43,097 nucleotides of DNA. Origin: Algibacter sp. Lineage in GTDB: Bacteria > Bacteroidota > Bacteroidia > Flavobacteriales > Flavobacteriaceae. The DNA is taken from positions 1 to 43,097 of the forward strand of contig NZ_JAQWOO010000065.1 in the NCBI RefSeq assembly GCF_029245835.1, in the 5' to 3' direction. Of the stretch, positions 7,359 to 14,778 are shown piece by piece. The number at the start of each line of letters is the position of its first letter. The first letter of the stretch is position 1. The position numbers and the translations under genes are program-made. The notes beneath the pieces were generated by a model, which saw nothing but the letters and a program-made list of their open reading frames with translations, was not told the DNA's origin and did not search any database.

Positions 7359-7951
7359 TATGCAATAATTCTAAATGTTAAATTAATTCGATTTCCTACA
7401 TTCTTTTTTGTTTTAGGTATTTGATGAAGCCAATTTGTTTGAGTTTCACCTTGCATCAATAACAAGCTTCCATGGTGTAAAATAAGTTTCTTTTTTAACG
7501 ATTTATTATTTTTATGTTTAAAGTGAAAGACTCTTTCTGCACCAAAAGATACGGAAGCTATAATTGGGTTTTTTCCAAGTTCTTTTTCATTGTCTGCATG
7601 CCAACCATTACTATCATTTCCATCTCGATATAGATTTGCTAAACAACTTGTGAATTTAATTTTTAGTTCCGTTTCAATTGTATTCTTGATTTCTAATAAA
7701 TCAGCTTCAAAAGGATGCGGCTGCATAACAATGTTGCTATACTTATAGCTGTTTTTATTATCAGCGTAAAAAGCTGTTAAACGCGGTTGCTGGTAAGTTT
7801 TTCCAAAGACGGTAATTTCATCTTGTTTCCAATTTATAAACTCTAATAAGTTTTTAAAATATATATCGGCTTCATTGATGTTGAAGAAGTTTGGATAGTA
7901 AACAACATCAGCATCTTTTAAGTTTAAATTAATAGAACTTTCAAAAAGCAT
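7358..7951 (-). CDS. AlkB-like 2-oxoglutarate/Fe(II) dioxygenase
   Basis: A 197-aa enzyme of the AlkB family, which oxidatively removes methyl groups from alkylated bases. The iron ligands are H118 and D120 (WHADNE) and H176 (WLHQIP). The 2-oxoglutarate-binding arginines are in NRINLTFR near the C-terminus. FGAERVFHFKH before the second histidine is typical of ALKBH2/3-like bacterial proteins. No signal peptide, so cytoplasmic. It is divergent from the dipeptidase gene with only 39 bp between the starts. DNA repair is the likely role by family; the substrate is not shown. Confidence 0.9.
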   Translation of the reverse strand: MLFESSINLNLKDADVVYYPNFFNINEADIYFKNLLEFINWKQDEITVFGKTYQQPRLTAFYADNKNSYKYSNIVMQPHPFEADLLEIKNTIETELKIKFTSCLANLYRDGNDSNGWHADNEKELGKNPIIASVSFGAERVFHFKHKNNKSLKKKLILHHGSLLLMQGETQTNWLHQIPKTKKNVGNRINLTFRIIA

Positions 7952-7990
7952 ATTCTTTTATTTTCTAAATTAGCATAATTCAAAATAAAA

Positions 7991-8656
7991 ATGAAGTATA
8001 CTTTAACTTTTTTACTCTGTTTGTTTTTTTCTAATCTTTATGCTCAACTTCCAAAGGGTTTTGTATACGTTAAGGATATTATTCCAGATTTAGAAGTAGA
8101 GTTACGTTATTTCACCTCAAATAATTTTGTAGGAAAGCCTATTGAAGGTTATTATTCTAATAAACTTATTTTAACAGAGGAAACTGCAAAGGCTTTAAAA
8201 TTGGTTCATGAAGCCTTACAAGAGAATAATTTGTGCTTAAAGGTTTATGATGGTTTTAGACCACAAAGAGCTGTAAACCAATTTGTAAAATGGGCTAAAG
8301 ATTTAAATGATACAATTAATAAACACACGTTTTATCCTAAGGTTAAAAAAAGAAACTTATTTAAAGCGGGTTACATTGCTTCAAGTTCTGGACATAGTAG
8401 AGGAAGTACCGTTGATTTAACCATTGTTGATGGTAATACAGGAATGCCATTAGATATGGGTAGTCTTTATGATTTTTTTGGACAAGAGTCTTGGGTTAAT
8501 TATAAAAATATAACAGAGAGGCAGAAAGCTAACAGGCAATTGCTTCAAACTTATATGTTGAAATTTGGTTTCAGAAATTATCCTAAAGAATGGTGGCATT
8601 TTACGCTTCGGGCAGAACCATTTAGAGATACTTATTTTGATTTTGCTATAAAATAA
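7991..8656 (+). CDS. D-alanyl-D-alanine dipeptidase (DdpX/VanX family, M15D)
   Basis: This 221-aa zinc peptidase has a cleavable signal peptide (MKYTLTFLLCLFFSNLYA), so it acts outside the cytoplasm. Family residues are visible: the transition-state arginine R90 (DGFRPQ), zinc ligands H135 and D142 (SGHSRGSTVDL), the catalytic E200 and H203 (KEWWHF). It cleaves D-Ala-D-Ala, most likely for recycling of wall fragments. No vanH/vanA-type partner is nearby, so there is no reason to infer vancomycin resistance. Confidence 0.9.
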   Translation: MKYTLTFLLCLFFSNLYAQLPKGFVYVKDIIPDLEVELRYFTSNNFVGKPIEGYYSNKLILTEETAKALKLVHEALQENNLCLKVYDGFRPQRAVNQFVKWAKDLNDTINKHTFYPKVKKRNLFKAGYIASSSGHSRGSTVDLTIVDGNTGMPLDMGSLYDFFGQESWVNYKNITERQKANRQLLQTYMLKFGFRNYPKEWWHFTLRAEPFRDTYFDFAIK

Positions 8657-8746
8657 ATTCCTGCTTTCTGATAAGCTTTTTGATTCATAAAGGTTTTAAC
8701 AAAAATATTTAAATAGTTTATAAATCTAATGCTCCAAAAGTCTAAA

Positions 8747-9988
8747 TTAATACCAGCGTTTCTTTTTCTTTTTTGAAGCTTCACTCTTGCGTCCTTTTCT
8801 ATGCTTACTCCCTGTTTTTTTAGACTTGTGGATAATTGGTTTTGCTTTAGGGTCTAAAGGATATGGGTGTTCTTCAACTATATCCAATTGTAATTGAATA
8901 AGTTGCTGAATGTTTTTTATATACTCTTTTTCGTCAGCAGAACAAAAAGAAAATGCCATTCCTGTATTTCCAGCTCTGGCAGTTCGTCCAATTCTATGTA
9001 CATAAGTTTCGGGTACGTTTGGTAAATCAAAGTTTACTACGGCATCTAAATCATTAATATCAATGCCCCGTGCTGCCACATCAGTAGCTATTAAAATATT
9101 AACGTCACCTTTTTTGAATCTGTTTAAAGCATCTTGTCGCCCAGTCTGACTTTTATCGCCATGAATACTATCTACTTTATAGTTATTCTTTAAAAGTGTT
9201 TTTTCCAATTTATCAACTCCAAATTTTGTGCGTCTGAAAATGATAATATTACCTTTAATTGTGTTTCTAAGTAAGTGTAAACACAGTTCAATTTTATTCT
9301 TTTTAGGAACATAATATAGTAACTGAGCTACATTTTTTGAAGTAGAAGAATTTTGCGTCACTTCCACACGTTCAGGCGAATTTAAAATAGAATTTGCTAA
9401 TTGCTCTACTTTATGGGGTATAGTTGCCGAGAACAAAAGAATCTGTTTTTCTTTGGTACATAAACGTTCAATCTTTCTAACATCATCAATAAAGCCCATG
9501 TCTAGCATTAAATCGGCTTCGTCTAAAACCAAGGTTTCAACATAATCTAAATTGATAATATCTTGCTTGTGTAAATCCAATAAACGCCCAGGAGTAGCAA
9601 TTAAAATATCAACTCCTTTTTTTAAAACATCTTTTTGTGGCTCTATAGGTGTTCCACCATAAACAACAGTAGTTCTTAAGTTGGTATAAGTACTATAGGT
9701 TTTGAAATTATCTTCTATTTGAATGGCTAACTCACGGGTGGGACTAACTATTAAAGCTTTGATGGTTTTTCCTTTTTTAGGAGCGTCTTGTTGGTCTAAT
9801 AAGGATTGTAAAATAGGAAGTGCAAATGCTGCCGTTTTACCAGTACCGGTTTGTGCAGAAACTATCACATCCTTTTTATATAAAACAAGAGGAATTGTTT
9901 TTTCTTGAACTAAAGTAGGATTATCATATCCTGCTTCTGCTACGGCACGCAAAATGGGTTTACTTATTTTTAAATCTTTAAAAGACAT
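8747..9988 (-). CDS. DEAD-box RNA helicase, RhlE-like
   Basis: A 413-aa ATP-dependent RNA helicase. It has the Q-motif region at the N-terminus, motif I AQTGTGKT (45-52), Ia PTREL (82-86), II DEAD (155-158) and III SAT (186-188). Motif V (ARGIDI) and motif VI (HRIGRTAR) are in the second RecA-like domain. The tail after ~385 is very basic (K/R-rich, ending KKKKKRWY), a typical RNA-tethering extension of RhlE-like proteins. It is monocistronic, with a CAAAGATA box at 10007-10014. Likely roles in ribosome assembly or RNA turnover at low temperature come from the family. Confidence 0.93.
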   Translation of the reverse strand: MSFKDLKISKPILRAVAEAGYDNPTLVQEKTIPLVLYKKDVIVSAQTGTGKTAAFALPILQSLLDQQDAPKKGKTIKALIVSPTRELAIQIEDNFKTYSTYTNLRTTVVYGGTPIEPQKDVLKKGVDILIATPGRLLDLHKQDIINLDYVETLVLDEADLMLDMGFIDDVRKIERLCTKEKQILLFSATIPHKVEQLANSILNSPERVEVTQNSSTSKNVAQLLYYVPKKNKIELCLHLLRNTIKGNIIIFRRTKFGVDKLEKTLLKNNYKVDSIHGDKSQTGRQDALNRFKKGDVNILIATDVAARGIDINDLDAVVNFDLPNVPETYVHRIGRTARAGNTGMAFSFCSADEKEYIKNIQQLIQLQLDIVEEHPYPLDPKAKPIIHKSKKTGSKHRKGRKSEASKKKKKRWY

Positions 9989-10006
9989 CTATAGTATAAT
10001 TTGCCG

Positions 10007-10014
10007 CAAAGATA
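10007..10014 (-). promoter_or_regulatory. -7 promoter box for the DEAD-box helicase
   Basis: The minus strand reads TATCTTTG, an exact TAnnTTTG match, 19 bp upstream of the start codon. The same octamer occurs upstream of prfC, the dus gene and the Fic gene. Confidence 0.55.
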
Positions 10015-10197
10015 TGATAAACAAGTTCAAAGCTTCATGAATAACACTTCCATCTTTAAATTGCTCAAATAAAAGAAGTCTTTTTGCCCTACTTTTTAAA
10101 ATAAAAATAAACCGTAACAAAGGCTATGCTTTTTTTTTCTTTTTCAATTAGAACAAAAATCTATCATTTTCTTTTGAGCGCTTCAAAAACAGGACTG

Positions 10198-10830
10198 TTA
10201 TAAAAAAGATTGCAGTTTATCTCTTTTTCGTTTTGGCAGTGCATTATTATTTATGATTAATTTGATATGCTCCTTATTTTTTTCTTTGTTGTAAAGTAAA
10301 TTAAAAAACTGCCAAGTACTCAGGCTGTTTTTAGATTTTTTAACGGGCTCTAAAACATGCCCTGTTTTAACAAATCCTTCCTTTAAAACGCGAATATAAG
10401 TCCCAGAAAAACCATGGTCAATAAATTGCTTTAACACGTTTTGAGTGCCAAATTTTACTCCAAATTTATAGCATGGTTCTCTAGGTTGTGTTATTTGAAC
10501 AAGCGCAGAGCCTATTTTGTAGATATCACCAATATGAATCTCTTTTTCATCTAATCCAGAAACGGTTAGATTTTCACCAAACATGCCCCAATTCCAATCT
10601 AGGTTAGGATATAAGCTTTTCCAATATTCATATTGATTTGCTGAAAATAAGTAACAGGCTTTGAATTCTCCACCGTGGTGTTTTCTATCGGTTACTTCGT
10701 CACCTTTTACGTCGTGTTTTCCTAAGGAAATCGGTTGATTTGTTGGTATTTTATAAATGCCAGTTGTTTCTTCTTTGCTATTCCAAATGATGGTGGTTGG
10801 TTTTGCTATGTTTGTTGAGATTATTTTCAA
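10198..10830 (-). CDS. MOSC-domain protein, YiiM-like
   Basis: A 210-aa protein with a MOSC beta-barrel domain (residues ~15-150) followed by a short helical 3-alpha-type C-terminal domain, the YiiM arrangement. The conserved cysteine C120 lies in the motif REPCYKFG. The family binds or transfers sulfur linked to molybdenum cofactor chemistry, and YiiM proteins reduce N-hydroxylated bases such as 6-hydroxylaminopurine. No molybdopterin genes are in view. Intact and monocistronic, with about 209 bp of AT-rich DNA before the helicase promoter. Confidence 0.88.
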   Translation of the reverse strand: MKIISTNIAKPTTIIWNSKEETTGIYKIPTNQPISLGKHDVKGDEVTDRKHHGGEFKACYLFSANQYEYWKSLYPNLDWNWGMFGENLTVSGLDEKEIHIGDIYKIGSALVQITQPREPCYKFGVKFGTQNVLKQFIDHGFSGTYIRVLKEGFVKTGHVLEPVKKSKNSLSTWQFFNLLYNKEKNKEHIKLIINNNALPKRKRDKLQSFL

Positions 10831-10932
10831 AAGGTTCGTTTAATACAAAAAAAAGTTTTGTTTCTGTGAGTTTTATTGATTGTTAAACGAAGTTAGGATG
10901 TTTTTCTGATAAAGTCAAGTTTCATTTCAAAC

Positions 10933-10967
10933 AAAAAAACCACCCTGCTTTCACAAAGTGGTTTTTA
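10933..10967 (-). terminator. CCAC...GTGG repeat hairpin, copy 1 (terminator of the FKBP gene)
   Basis: AAAAACCAC (10935-10943) pairs with GTGGTTTTT (10958-10966). The loop contains a second small CTTT/AAAG pairing. On the minus strand it follows the FKBP stop by about 20 bp and ends in a T7 tract. The hairpin and about 25 bp of flank recur at 13910-13965, and the hairpin alone at 14663-14692. Confidence 0.75.
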
Positions 10968-10988
10968 TATATAATTTAAAATTATCTT

Positions 10989-11819
10989 TTAGTTTACAGA
11001 AATAAGGTTTACATCGAAAATTATAACTGAGCCACCAGGTATTCCAAAAGTGCCATTGTTACCATAAGCTAAATGAGAAGGTATAAGTAAAGTTCCGTTT
11101 CCACCTTCGTTAAAATAGGGCATACCTTCAGAAAATCCTTCAATTAATCCTGTCAAATTAAAATTTACGTTTTGTGCACTTTCATCAAAAATAGTACCGT
11201 CAGTAAAATAGCCTTTATAAGTTACCGTAACATTATCAGTAAGGGTAGGTTGTTCACCATTTCCTATAGTGTCTATGGTGTAATACATACCAGAACTTGT
11301 TTTTTGCGCAACCAAATCATTATCGTTTAAATAAGTTTGAATGTCTTCATCATTTTCAGTTACATAATTCACGTAGATAAGTTTAATATCAAAAATAATA
11401 ACAGAGCCTCCGGGGATTTGCTCATTTTTACTACTTCCATAAGCCAAATGTGCTGGGATTATAAGTTTTCCTTCGCCGCCTTCGTTAAAATAGGTAAGTC
11501 CTTCTGCAAACCCTGGAATAAGTCCTTGTAAACTACTAAATGAAACACCTGCTTCGTTTTCGTCAAAAATAGTTCCATCAGTTAAGTAGCCTTTATAAGC
11601 GACCTTTACTCTGTCTGTTATTTCAGGTTTCTCTCCAGTACCTTGCTCATCAATTACATAGTATAATCCTGAAATACTACTTTGTACATTTAGATTATTG
11701 GTTGCAATAAATGCTTGAATTTCTTGGTCGTTTTCTGTTCTATAATCTTTTGGAGCATCGTCAGAACTACAAGCAGTAAAAAAAACGATAGCAAAAGCAA
11801 TTATTATATTTTTCATCAT
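10989..11819 (-). CDS. Lipoprotein with two FKBP-type peptidyl-prolyl isomerase domains
   Basis: A 276-aa lipoprotein with lipobox cysteine C17 (FFTACSSD). Two similar units follow (about 25-150 and 155-276). Each has a helical lead-in of the form ND..I..(Y/F)...N.L, then an FKBP domain with VTYKGY(F/L)TDGTIFDE, a G(L/F)AEG..YF..GG segment and P.GS VIIFD at the end. The two domains are clearly an internal duplication. Proline isomerisation of exported proteins is the expected role. Translation may begin at the first or second Met. TATATTTG (minus strand) at 11833-11840 is a good -7 box. Confidence 0.92.
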   Translation of the reverse strand: MMKNIIIAFAIVFFTACSSDDAPKDYRTENDQEIQAFIATNNLNVQSSISGLYYVIDEQGTGEKPEITDRVKVAYKGYLTDGTIFDENEAGVSFSSLQGLIPGFAEGLTYFNEGGEGKLIIPAHLAYGSSKNEQIPGGSVIIFDIKLIYVNYVTENDEDIQTYLNDNDLVAQKTSSGMYYTIDTIGNGEQPTLTDNVTVTYKGYFTDGTIFDESAQNVNFNLTGLIEGFSEGMPYFNEGGNGTLLIPSHLAYGNNGTFGIPGGSVIIFDVNLISVN

Positions 11820-11832
11820 CTTAAATTTTGAG

Positions 11833-11840
11833 CAAATATA
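11833..11840 (-). promoter_or_regulatory. -7 promoter box for the FKBP lipoprotein
   Basis: The minus strand reads TATATTTG, an exact match. TTG (CAA on the plus strand, 11858-11860) lies 17 bp further upstream, two bases short of the usual spacing. Confidence 0.5.
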
Positions 11841-11892
11841 GCAGAATAAATTAGACTCAAATGTGTTTCTAAGTTTTAAAAAGACTTGAAAA

Positions 11893-12855
11893 TCATTTGT
11901 TATTTAGTTTGCGCTCATGTTTTAAAATAGTACTTACAGCTTGTTTGTATTTAAACGGATTGGTTGCTTTTTTTATAGTTTTATACGTCTTTTGAGGATT
12001 AGAACACGACTGTGAAAAGAATTCCCAAAAGCCTAACATTTTCATTTTTATGGGTGTAGGTCCAGAAAGGTAATCGTTGTATTGTGTGTAAATAGTATTA
12101 TGGAATTCCTCAAAAATATCCCAGCGGTTTTTTGGATATTCTGTGGTGTTATTTTTAATCATCTGTGGTAAAAATGGGTCGGCAATTAACCCGCGACCAA
12201 TCATAAAATGATCTACACTAGGGAAGCGTGCTTGCATGCTTTTAAAAGTCGCTACACTTGTAATATCGCCGTTATAATATAATTTGTGCTTGGTGCTGGT
12301 AATACAACGCTCAAAAGCATCCAAATCTACAGGGCCTTTATACAATTGCTTTCCTATTCTGGCATGAATAGCAATGCTTTTTATGGGGTATTGGTCTAAA
12401 ATAGGGAAGACGTCTAAGATTTCTTCAGCATGCTCGTACCCCAGACGCATCTTCATAGAAACTAAAATATCAGTTTCTTTATGTGTGCGTTCTAAAATGG
12501 TATTTATTTTTGATGGATTACAAATTAAACCCGAACCCATTCCAGATTTAGCAACCATAGGATATGGGCATCCTAAATTCCAATTTAATTCTTTGTAACC
12601 TAAACTTTGTACGTATTTGGCAACAAACAAAAACGCTTCGGCATCATTGGTTATAATTTGTGGTATAACCTCTAAAGAGGTATTGTTTACTTGTAATAAA
12701 TCGTTCTGATAAGAAGCTTTAATTTTAAATTTACCATTAAGCCGGATATAAGGCGAATAAAAGGTATCGATACCTCCAAAATAATGATGGAAGGCATTAC
12801 GAAATCTAAAATCTGTAAACCCTTGTAATGGTGAAGAAAGTAATTTAAAAGCCAT
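11893..12855 (-). CDS. tRNA-dihydrouridine synthase
   Basis: A 320-aa flavoenzyme that reduces uridine to dihydrouridine in tRNA. The TIM-barrel Dus domain has the N-terminal FMN loop LSSPLQGFTDFRFR (6-19), the catalytic cysteine C96 in NWNLGCPYP, MKMRLGYE, and the IGRGLIADPF phosphate-binding segment. The C-terminal ~75 residues form the helical tRNA-binding domain. Sequence features fit a Dus branch distinct from the DusB type, perhaps DusC-like, but I cannot assign target positions. A TATCTTTG box lies 18 bp upstream. Confidence 0.9.
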   Translation of the reverse strand: MAFKLLSSPLQGFTDFRFRNAFHHYFGGIDTFYSPYIRLNGKFKIKASYQNDLLQVNNTSLEVIPQIITNDAEAFLFVAKYVQSLGYKELNWNLGCPYPMVAKSGMGSGLICNPSKINTILERTHKETDILVSMKMRLGYEHAEEILDVFPILDQYPIKSIAIHARIGKQLYKGPVDLDAFERCITSTKHKLYYNGDITSVATFKSMQARFPSVDHFMIGRGLIADPFLPQMIKNNTTEYPKNRWDIFEEFHNTIYTQYNDYLSGPTPIKMKMLGFWEFFSQSCSNPQKTYKTIKKATNPFKYKQAVSTILKHERKLNNK

Positions 12856-12872
12856 TTATAAATGATGTGTTA

Positions 12873-12880
12873 CAAAGATA
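12873..12880 (-). promoter_or_regulatory. -7 promoter box for the dus gene
   Basis: The minus strand reads TATCTTTG, exact TAnnTTTG, ending 18 bp before the start codon. No clear -33 TTG is seen. Confidence 0.5.
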
Positions 12881-13093
12881 GGGATATCTTTTTTTTGAAT
12901 TTGAATAAGTTTTGCGAGTGCAGAGTGGTATTTTTTGAGAATTCTTTTAATATTTTCGCAAATTGATTACCTAGTGATGTCATTTTTTTTTGTACCTAGA
13001 CTTTAAAATATAATTAATAAACTTGTAGTTTGTATTTTTTAAATTGAGTATCTCTAGGCATCTTAAAAAAAAGTAATTTTAAAATGAAATAGA

Positions 13094-13855
13094 ATGAAAA
13101 ATTTGTTGTTTTACCTTTTGTTTTTTCCCATCTTTCTTTCAGCACAAATAAACGAAAGTGATACGCTTAGGGTTAAAGCAAGTCTTTCTTTAACTGGTTT
13201 TTATCAAAGTGGAAATGTAGAAACTTTAATTTTTAGAGCAAAATCTGATTTAAGTTTTAAACCCTGGAAGGATTGGGTTTTTAAAAACCAAAACTCCTAT
13301 GTCTTTCAAGAGTTTGGTAAGGCAAAGGCAGATGAAGATATATTGAGTCTCAATTTTTTGTACCTTAATCCTGAACGAAAAATATATCCATTTGTTTTGG
13401 GTTTTGTGAGTACTAATTTTCGAAGAGAAATTGATTTACGATATCTGTTAGGTGCAGGAGCCACTTTTCAAATTCTAAGCAAAAAAAATAATTGGCTCAA
13501 ATTTTCGGTTTCTAGTGAATATGAACAGACTGATTTTTCTGAAACAACCTTTAATTATTCGGAGTATAATGGCAACCAGTCTATAAATACTTTGCGCGGT
13601 ACTATTTGGGTAAATGGTAAATATCATGTGTTTAAAGAGAAAGTTATTTTAAATCATGAAATTTATTTTCAGCCTTCTTTGGAGCAAAGTAATAATTTTC
13701 GTTGGCAAGCAGATCTTGGTTTAGAACTGCCCATTTGGAAGTATTTAAACTTTAAAATAAATTACCGACATACTTATGAAAGTATAGTGATAGAGAACCA
13801 AAAACAAGAAGATAAGTTTTTAACTTTTGGTTTTACTCTAAAAAGTTATCAATAA
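13094..13855 (+). CDS. DUF481-family outer membrane protein
   Basis: A 253-aa protein with signal peptide MKNLLFYLLFFPIFLSAQ. The mature part is an alternating beta pattern ending in an aromatic/hydrophobic strand (FLTFGFTLKSYQ), typical of DUF481 (YdiY-like) outer membrane beta-barrels. The motif LTGFYQSGNVET near the mature start is a family hallmark. Function unknown. Monocistronic, and ends before the second copy of the CCAC/GTGG hairpin. Confidence 0.82.
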   Translation: MKNLLFYLLFFPIFLSAQINESDTLRVKASLSLTGFYQSGNVETLIFRAKSDLSFKPWKDWVFKNQNSYVFQEFGKAKADEDILSLNFLYLNPERKIYPFVLGFVSTNFRREIDLRYLLGAGATFQILSKKNNWLKFSVSSEYEQTDFSETTFNYSEYNGNQSINTLRGTIWVNGKYHVFKEKVILNHEIYFQPSLEQSNNFRWQADLGLELPIWKYLNFKINYRHTYESIVIENQKQEDKFLTFGFTLKSYQ

Positions 13856-13933
13856 AATAGAGAATCTAACTTTAAGATGTTTTTGTTTATATTATATGTA
13901 TTGTAGCGATAAAGTTAAGTTTCAATTCAAACA

Positions 13934-13965
13934 AAAAACCACCTTGCTTTTACAAAGTGGTTTTT
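13934..13965. terminator. CCAC...GTGG repeat hairpin, copy 2
   Basis: AAAAACCAC (13934-13942) pairs with GTGGTTTTT (13957-13965). It lies between two convergent genes and has T tracts on both sides, so it can end both. About 25 bp to its left (GATAAAGT.AAGTTTCA) also match the flank of copy 1 at about 10907, so the repeat is longer than a bare terminator. Confidence 0.75.
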
Positions 13966-14007
13966 AGTTCGTATTCGTTCCGCGTAAGCAAAATAGTCAT
14001 AGTTTTC

Positions 14008-14640
14008 TTATTCAATAACAGTAACTAGATCTTCTATAGGTTTTCTAACTTTAGGAAGACTAACTAACCAGTCATTTTCAGTATCTCTATAACCAACAGG
14101 AAGCATAACACAACTTCTGAGTCCTTTAGCTCTTAAATCTAAAATTTCATCTAAAGCATCCGGGTCAAAACCTTCTAGAGGTGTGCAATCTACGCCTTGA
14201 AAAGCAGCAGCTGCTATAGCTTGTGAAAAAGCAATATAAGCTTGTTTCGCAGCGTGGTTAAAGTTTACTTCTGGATCTTTTTGAGGATAACTACTCAATA
14301 ACATTTGGCGGTAATTTTCCCAACCTTCATTTTCAAACCCACGAACGGTATTGGTTAAATCGAACATTTTATTGATACGATCTGCTGTATAGGTATCCCA
14401 AGCAGCAAATACTAATAAATGCGAACAGTCTGTTATTACTGGTTGATTCCAAGAAATAGGTTTGATTTTTTCTTTCAACTCTTGATTGGTAATAACGATA
14501 ATTTCAAAAGGTTGTAAGCCACTTGAAGTAGGCGCAAGGGATGCTGCTTCAATAATATTATTTATTTTTTCTTGAGCTACTTTTTTGCCATTCATAGCTT
14601 TTGTAGCGTAACGCCATTTTAATTTTTCTAATAATTCCAT
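14008..14640 (-). CDS. NAD(P)H-dependent nitroreductase (NfsB-like)
   Basis: A 210-aa FMN-dependent nitroreductase. The N-terminus MELLEKLKWRYATKAMNGKKV and the block SLAPTSSGLQPFEIIVI match the NfsB branch, as does the late segment GLRSCVMLPVGYRD. Translation is placed at the ATG at 14640. An in-frame upstream ATG at 14670 would add ten residues encoded inside the repeat hairpin at 14663-14692. The physiological substrate is unknown; quinones and nitroaromatics are typical. It follows htpG in the same direction, with hairpins between them. Confidence 0.9.
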   Translation of the reverse strand: MELLEKLKWRYATKAMNGKKVAQEKINNIIEAASLAPTSSGLQPFEIIVITNQELKEKIKPISWNQPVITDCSHLLVFAAWDTYTADRINKMFDLTNTVRGFENEGWENYRQMLLSSYPQKDPEVNFNHAAKQAYIAFSQAIAAAAFQGVDCTPLEGFDPDALDEILDLRAKGLRSCVMLPVGYRDTENDWLVSLPKVRKPIEDLVTVIE

Positions 14641-14662
14641 AGTATTTTTTTGTATTGGTAAA

Positions 14663-14692
14663 AAAACCACCCTGTTTTCACAAAGTGGTTTT
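14663..14692 (-). terminator. CCAC...GTGG repeat hairpin, copy 3
   Basis: AAAACCAC (14663-14670) pairs with GTGGTTTT (14685-14692), with the same loop as copies 1 and 2. It lies between htpG and the nitroreductase and would terminate htpG on the minus strand. I see no promoter between it and the nitroreductase start, so read-through must occur or the promoter is atypical. Confidence 0.6.
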
Positions 14693-14742
14693 GATTTTTT
14701 ATTTGTTCCGCGAAAGCGAAAAAAATTATAGTTTTAATTTAT

Positions 14743-14775
14743 GGGATTGCCACGTTATCCGTTCTCGCAATGACG
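14743..14775. repeat. CATTGCGAG-type REP-like palindrome, copy 1
   Basis: On the minus strand it reads CGTCATTGCGAG...GTGGCAATCCC, with ATTGC/GCAAT as outer arms. A related copy is nested at 30259-30292. A short CCGCGAAAGCG hairpin lies just upstream at about 14707-14718. It sits directly after the htpG stop. Similar motifs recur in many bacterial genomes as REP-like elements. Confidence 0.6.
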
Positions 14776-14778
14776 TTT

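Noticed and set aside
7991-8656. Vancomycin-resistance role for the VanX-like dipeptidase
   Set aside because: No vanH, vanA/B ligase or VanRS regulators are adjacent, and stand-alone exported DdpX-like enzymes are common in Gram-negative bacteria.
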